From assembly GCA_030597865.1 (NCBI GenBank), contig JAUVQZ010000031.1:1-17477 (forward strand): a DNA stretch of 17,477 bases. Direction: 5' to 3'. Under the pieces are notes generated by a model that did no database searches, was not told where the DNA came from, and worked only from the letters and a program-made list of their open reading frames with translations. Made by a program: the position numbers and the translations under genes. The stretch is from Pseudomonadota bacterium (GTDB taxonomy: Bacteria; Desulfobacterota; Desulfobulbia; Desulfobulbales; SURF-16). Shown piece by piece: positions 14,350-17,477 of this stretch; position 1 is the stretch's first letter; each line of letters opens with the position of its first letter.

Positions 14350-14542
14350 TTTTCTCTCCTGTTGGGATATAAGCGGCTGTAATTAACCCTTTTGCTTCCA
14401 GAAACTTTCCGGTAGAATGGGGCGTTTTCTGCTCGACAGAAGGGTGATTTTCTTGAACGAATCCCCCTTTATATTTCTTCCCTCACGTTCTAACTTCTTA
14501 TGAAAGAGTTCTCAACAATTAACATGAAAATCGGAGAGCAAA

Positions 14543-14914
14543 ATGTTTGATATCTGTATCCAGACCCATTTTTCAGCCGGGCACCATTTGCGTGACTATC
14601 CCGGCGACTGCGAAATGCCCCATGGCCACAACTGGCATGTGGAGGTAACGGTGCGCGCCACTGAACTTGATGAACTTGGCATGGGAATCGACTTCCGGAC
14701 TGTTAAAAATGCGGCGGCCCGGGTCATGGAGGAGCTTGACCATCGCGACCTTAACCAGCACCCACGTTTTCTGGACAAAAACCCTTCCTCAGAAAACCTC
14801 GCCGTCTATATCTTTGAGTCCATGAAAGAAGAGCTGAACCACGAACGCTACAGGCTCTATTCCGTCCTGGTGGGCGAAACCCCAACCAGCGCCGTCACCT
14901 ACCGTGAAGACTAA
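14543..14914 (+). CDS. queD: 6-carboxy-5,6,7,8-tetrahydropterin synthase
   Basis: A 123-residue enzyme that turns 7,8-dihydroneopterin triphosphate into 6-carboxytetrahydropterin, the second step of preQ0/queuosine synthesis. Zinc ligands are visible: His15 in HFSAGHH (residues 9-15), and His27 and His29 in MPHGHNWHVEV. Cys23 is the catalytic cysteine, four residues before the HGH motif. LDHRDLN (65-71) and VGETPTSAVTY (110-120) are the usual Asp/His and Glu blocks. GGAGAG before ATG 14543 supports the start. The reading frame overlaps the start of queE by 11 bases, so the two are translationally coupled. No preQ1 riboswitch was recognised in the 190 bases upstream. Confidence 0.95.
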   Translation: MFDICIQTHFSAGHHLRDYPGDCEMPHGHNWHVEVTVRATELDELGMGIDFRTVKNAAARVMEELDHRDLNQHPRFLDKNPSSENLAVYIFESMKEELNHERYRLYSVLVGETPTSAVTYRED

Positions 14915-15587
14915 CGATGGCTTACGGGTAAGCGAACTTTTCTACTCAATCCAGGGGGAGTCTTCCTATGCAGGCTACCCCTGTCTCTTTATCCGGCTGG
15001 CGGGTTGCAATCTGCGCTGCACCTATTGCGATGCCACATACACCTACGGGGAAGACGGCCGGCAGATGACCATTGCCGAGATAGTTGATTTTGTCCAGGA
15101 ATCACCGGTGGGCCTGGTGGAGATCACCGGCGGCGAACCACTCCTCCAGGAAAATGTCCATGCCCTGATGGAGGCCCTTATTGCCGATGGTCGTACTGTT
15201 CTCCTTGAGACCAATGGCAGCATCGGCCTTGACAAGGTACCGGATGCCGTCGTCATAATCATGGACATCAAATGTCCGGGCAGCGGCATGGCGGACATGA
15301 ACCATCCTGCCAACCTGGAACGGCTCAACAACAAGGATGAGCTGAAATTTGTCCTCCGCTCGCAACAGGATTATCTATGGGCCGTGGAATTTCTGCAAAA
15401 AAACAAGCTCTGCCCAGCCGCTTCGGCGACCGCGACCAGAAAACATCCCAGGATTCTCTTTTCCGCGGTGACAGACGACCTTGACCCGGCCGAGCTGGCA
15501 TCCTGGATTTTGGCAGACCATTTACCCATCCAGCTCCAGCTCCAGCTCCACACCCTACTCTGGCCCGGGCAAAACCGGGGGGTCTAG
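14904..15587 (+). CDS. queE: 7-carboxy-7-deazaguanine synthase (radical SAM)
   Basis: A 227-residue radical SAM enzyme that contracts 6-carboxytetrahydropterin to 7-carboxy-7-deazaguanine, the step after QueD. The N-terminus RVSELFYSIQGES (residues 8-20) is diagnostic. The cluster motif is C35-x3-C39-x2-C42 (CNLRCTYC), and ITGGEPLL (74-81) binds SAM. The C-terminus LHTLLWPGQNRGV corresponds to the usual LHKxxWP...RGV end. The only in-frame start is GTG 14904, inside the end of queD; no ATG fits. Near the C-terminus CAGCTC is repeated three times (15533-15550), encoding QLQLQL. The downstream steps (queC, queF) are not in the window. Confidence 0.95.
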   Translation: MKTNDGLRVSELFYSIQGESSYAGYPCLFIRLAGCNLRCTYCDATYTYGEDGRQMTIAEIVDFVQESPVGLVEITGGEPLLQENVHALMEALIADGRTVLLETNGSIGLDKVPDAVVIIMDIKCPGSGMADMNHPANLERLNNKDELKFVLRSQQDYLWAVEFLQKNKLCPAASATATRKHPRILFSAVTDDLDPAELASWILADHLPIQLQLQLHTLLWPGQNRGV

Positions 15588-15594
15588 TCCCCGG
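15575..15594. terminator. GC-rich hairpin between queE and the converging small gene
   Basis: CCGGGG (15575-15580) pairs with CCCCGG (15589-15594) around an 8-base loop that contains the queE stop codon. No T-run follows on either strand, so this is a weak candidate for a bidirectional 3'-end structure. Confidence 0.3.
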
Positions 15595-15615
15595 CAAGGG
15601 GCGTGGCCAACCTGA

Positions 15616-15915
15616 CTATTTACAGGTCTTTGGCTTGCCGGTCTTATCCATCACCTGAATGATCTGGCTTGAGGCGGATGAGCTTTGGCCCCAGCCATAG
15701 CCCTCCATGGAGAGAAACTCCAGCCCATCAACACAGAGACGGCGATAGGCGGTATAACTCTTCAACGGTGTTGTCTCCTGCCAGGCACCGCGCTGAATCT
15801 GTTGGAGACCTGGGACATCACGGGCCTCAACCATTGACACCAAACCCATTGAGAGCGTTGCTGACAAAAAAACAAGCCCGACAAGAAGACGGGCTGACAA
15901 TATCCTTTTCTTCAT
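15616..15915 (-). CDS. Small secreted protein of unknown function
   Basis: A 99-residue protein with a clear Sec signal peptide: a basic MKKRILSAR start, hydrophobic core LLVGLVFLSATLSMG, and probable cleavage after VEA at about residue 31. The mature part of about 68 residues contains two cysteines, Cys61 (RRLCVDG) and Cys98 at the penultimate position, which could form a disulfide in the periplasm. It also has an SSSASS stretch. I do not recognise the family. AGGG lies 10 bases before ATG 15915, a loose but usable site. The 136-base gap upstream (15916-16051) separates it from prmA on the same strand and includes a GATAAT (minus strand, 15960-15955) that could be a -10 element, so it may have its own promoter. 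Confidence 0.8.
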   Translation of the reverse strand: MKKRILSARLLVGLVFLSATLSMGLVSMVEARDVPGLQQIQRGAWQETTPLKSYTAYRRLCVDGLEFLSMEGYGWGQSSSASSQIIQVMDKTGKPKTCK

Positions 15916-16051
15916 AATCTTTTTTCCCTTTATTTTTCCTAATCAAATCTTACCATTATCGTATCTAACTAAAAACTTTACCCAATTGCTTCTTGTTTGC
16001 AAAGGAAAAAAACGGTTAGGAATACCACTTGCATTCAGCCCCGGAAAAGGC

Positions 16052-16927
16052 CTATGGGCAAGGCAACCTGACAAGGAGCAGGGCCTGCCATTTACCCAGG
16101 GCGCGCCTCTTTTCAAGACGCCAGCCCTGGCCTGCGGCCAACCCTTCAGCCTCGTCCCCCTGCCTGCCCTGTAACCCGGAGATAATAAGCCTGGCGCCTG
16201 GCTCAGCCTTGCTGGTTATGGCGCCCATCAGCCCATGGAGAACCGAGACGGTCAGATTGGCGAGAATGAGAGCAAAGGATCCCTCCAGCCCTTGGAGGGG
16301 AGAGGTGGAAAAGGAAAGCCGGTCAGCCAGATTATTGGCCTTGGCGTTTTCCAAAGCAACCAGGACCGCCTCCCCATCAATATCGAGTCCCACCACCTGT
16401 TGGGCGCCAAGGCGGGCAGCAATAAGGGAGAGAACCCCGGTACCGCAGCCCACGTCAAGAACCGGCGAGGGAATTTCAATCAATTCCTCCAGGAGCTCCA
16501 CCACCAAACTGGTGGATGGATGGTTACCAGAGCCAAAGGCGTGGCTGCCTGCGGCCAGAACAATATCCTTTGGACCCGTGGGATTATTACTGACAAAACA
16601 AAAACCATGCCTGGCCATGGCCACCCGACTGCCCTGGACCAGCCTGGTTTCTATGGGACGAAGTTGGTTTGACCGGTCATCGAGAAAAGGGGCCAGGGCG
16701 GCCAAAAGCTGGTCCTGGTCCGCGCCCTGGTCGCCCAGGACATAGAGGGTAAAATCCCTGCCCCCTGCCTGCCATTCGACCTGGCAGGGCAATGAGGACA
16801 GGGCCTCCTGCAGCTCCAGACAAAGATCCTCGCCCCCACAGGACAACTCAACCAGGAGCTGCACATCGCCACCGGGGTCAACGCATTCGCCCCTATCAAG
16901 ACCGGTCAGGATGGACTCACTGGGCAT
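16052..16927 (-). CDS. prmA: Ribosomal protein L11 methyltransferase-like protein
   Basis: A 291-residue SAM-dependent methyltransferase. PrmA trimethylates lysines and the N-terminus of ribosomal protein L11. The family blocks are present in order: AFGSGNHPST (residues 130-139, usually AFGTGxHxTT), VLDVGCGTGVLSLIAARLG (156-174), VVGLDIDGEAV, and LILANL (220-225, the substrate-site ANI/ANL block). The N-terminal 110 residues correspond to the L11-binding part but are poorly conserved here. Asn in place of the usual Thr in GSGNH is a mild deviation. ATG 16927 overlaps the preceding gene by 11 bases, indicating translational coupling. The assignment to PrmA is likely; a related protein methyltransferase cannot be excluded. 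Confidence 0.85.
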   Translation of the reverse strand: MPSESILTGLDRGECVDPGGDVQLLVELSCGGEDLCLELQEALSSLPCQVEWQAGGRDFTLYVLGDQGADQDQLLAALAPFLDDRSNQLRPIETRLVQGSRVAMARHGFCFVSNNPTGPKDIVLAAGSHAFGSGNHPSTSLVVELLEELIEIPSPVLDVGCGTGVLSLIAARLGAQQVVGLDIDGEAVLVALENAKANNLADRLSFSTSPLQGLEGSFALILANLTVSVLHGLMGAITSKAEPGARLIISGLQGRQGDEAEGLAAGQGWRLEKRRALGKWQALLLVRLPCP

Positions 16928-17477
16928 AACGGGGAGAGTCGTGGCGGAAGACCACCTTGCGAAAGAAACGAATCATCTCCCGGCGCCTGTTGAGCATTTT
17001 CATCTGCTCGGGAACAAGGCTGGTGCCGGGGATACGGGTGATGGCCATTTTATACTCAATATTGGCCGCAAGTCGATTATCAAGATACCAAGCATAGATA
17101 AGCCCCATGAGCATGCCGGGCGGGGTAAAGCCCTCGACCCCATTAACCAGGCGGGTATAGAGCAGGGGATCATGCTTGGCCTGTCTCATCCGAACCAGGC
17201 CAAGAAATTCTGCCAGTTCAGAATCGCTGAAAAAACAGTGCCGTTTTGCCTCCTCACAGAGATGGAGGCGATAGATCTTACCGACGTCATAGCCATCATC
17301 ATTGACGGAACGGATTTCCTTTCCCCTGCTGTAGTTGCCCAGGAGGGATTGGCCCAGGGCAACAATCAAAGCCAGTTCCTGCCTACGCTGATCGTGAAAG
17401 ACATTCTCCTGGATCCTGATCATACCGTCCAGAGGGTCAAAAAAAGAGTACACCCTGTCCCATTGCTGGCAACGCCC
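16917..17477 (-). CDS. Unknown protein, 5' end beyond the window
   Basis: The reading frame is open to the window edge (WDRVYSFFDPLDG continues upstream of the GTG at 17453), so the gene is probably cut off and at least 186 residues are visible. The visible part is a mixed-charge, mainly helical protein without membrane segments. Blocks such as DDGYDVGKIYRLHLCEEAK and a basic C-terminus (MLNRRREMIRFFRKVVFRHD) stand out. I do not recognise the family. Its stop overlaps the prmA start by 11 bases, so the two are translated together; a link to ribosome or protein modification is possible but unsupported. Confidence 0.7.
   Translation of the reverse strand, partial: GRCQQWDRVYSFFDPLDGMIRIQENVFHDQRRQELALIVALGQSLLGNYSRGKEIRSVNDDGYDVGKIYRLHLCEEAKRHCFFSDSELAEFLGLVRMRQAKHDPLLYTRLVNGVEGFTPPGMLMGLIYAWYLDNRLAANIEYKMAITRIPGTSLVPEQMKMLNRRREMIRFFRKVVFRHDSPRYAQ

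Noticed and set aside
13552..14382. 276-codon plus-strand open frame
   Set aside because: It lies entirely opposite the DUF1015 gene, has no ribosome site or recognisable motif, and the DUF1015 match on the other strand is strong.
14350..14542. preQ1 riboswitch before queD
   Set aside because: No preQ1 aptamer pattern (C-rich loop with an A-rich tail pairing before the ribosome site) was visible.
15533..15550. Triple CAGCTC repeat in queE
   Set aside because: It encodes QLQLQL, close to the normal C-terminal strand of QueE, so it is not a distinct element.
5468..16019. 12-base AAAACGGTTAGG occurring near 5468 and near 16008
   Set aside because: Shared 12-mers are expected by chance in 17 kb, and the two sites have unrelated surroundings.
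1..17477. CRISPR arrays, tRNA or rRNA genes, transposases, phage genes
   Set aside because: None was seen on either strand.

Overview
This 17.5 kb stretch looks like the chromosome of a Gram-negative deltaproteobacterium (Desulfobacterota, most likely a Desulfobulbales-type sulfate or sulfur metaboliser). That placement is an inference from protein character: a Hanks-type kinase with an HRDISPAN catalytic loop, a Prune/PPX1-like DHH phosphoesterase, a DUF1015 protein, queuosine genes and lipoproteins with lipoboxes. No rRNA or single diagnostic gene fixes the taxon. Most genes are ordinary chromosomal housekeeping genes. The stretch 7.4-9.6 kb looks like an acquired insert.

Layout. (1) 125-4312, plus strand: a small conserved protein, a radical SAM enzyme, a YcaO protein with C-terminal TPRs, and a MOSC-domain protein. 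A long perfect hairpin repeat lies between the first two genes. The YcaO gene starts ATGG followed by ten A's, which puts its natural start codon one base out of frame with the rest of the protein. (2) 4595-7420: a small zinc-ribbon protein (minus), an unknown soluble protein, a MarC/YhgN-family membrane protein with a recognisable promoter and leader, and a DHH phosphoesterase ending at a bidirectional hairpin. (3) 7433-9581, all minus strand: a charged lipoprotein gene, an attC-like site, a SHOCT/methyltransferase gene pair, a second attC-like site, and a 34-codon lipoprotein gene. The two sites are colinear with each other, have the R/L box architecture of integron attC sites, and point the same way as the genes. 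The module therefore resembles an integron cassette array without an integrase; this is the most notable find. (4) 9825-12198: an FHA-domain protein divergent from a membrane-anchored Ser/Thr kinase whose periplasmic part resembles a BamE/SmpA domain; together they are a plausible phospho-signalling pair. (5) 12227-14349, minus: trmN6 and a DUF1015 protein, with a perfect palindrome inside the end of trmN6 that looks like an embedded terminator. (6) 14543-15587, plus: queD and queE, overlapping, for preQ0/queuosine synthesis. (7) 15616-17477, minus: a small secreted protein, a prmA-like ribosomal protein L11 methyltransferase, and the 3' part of an unknown gene running off the window.

No tRNA, rRNA, CRISPR array, transposase or integrase was seen. 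Calls rest on reading the sequence and on remembered family motifs; no database search was run.
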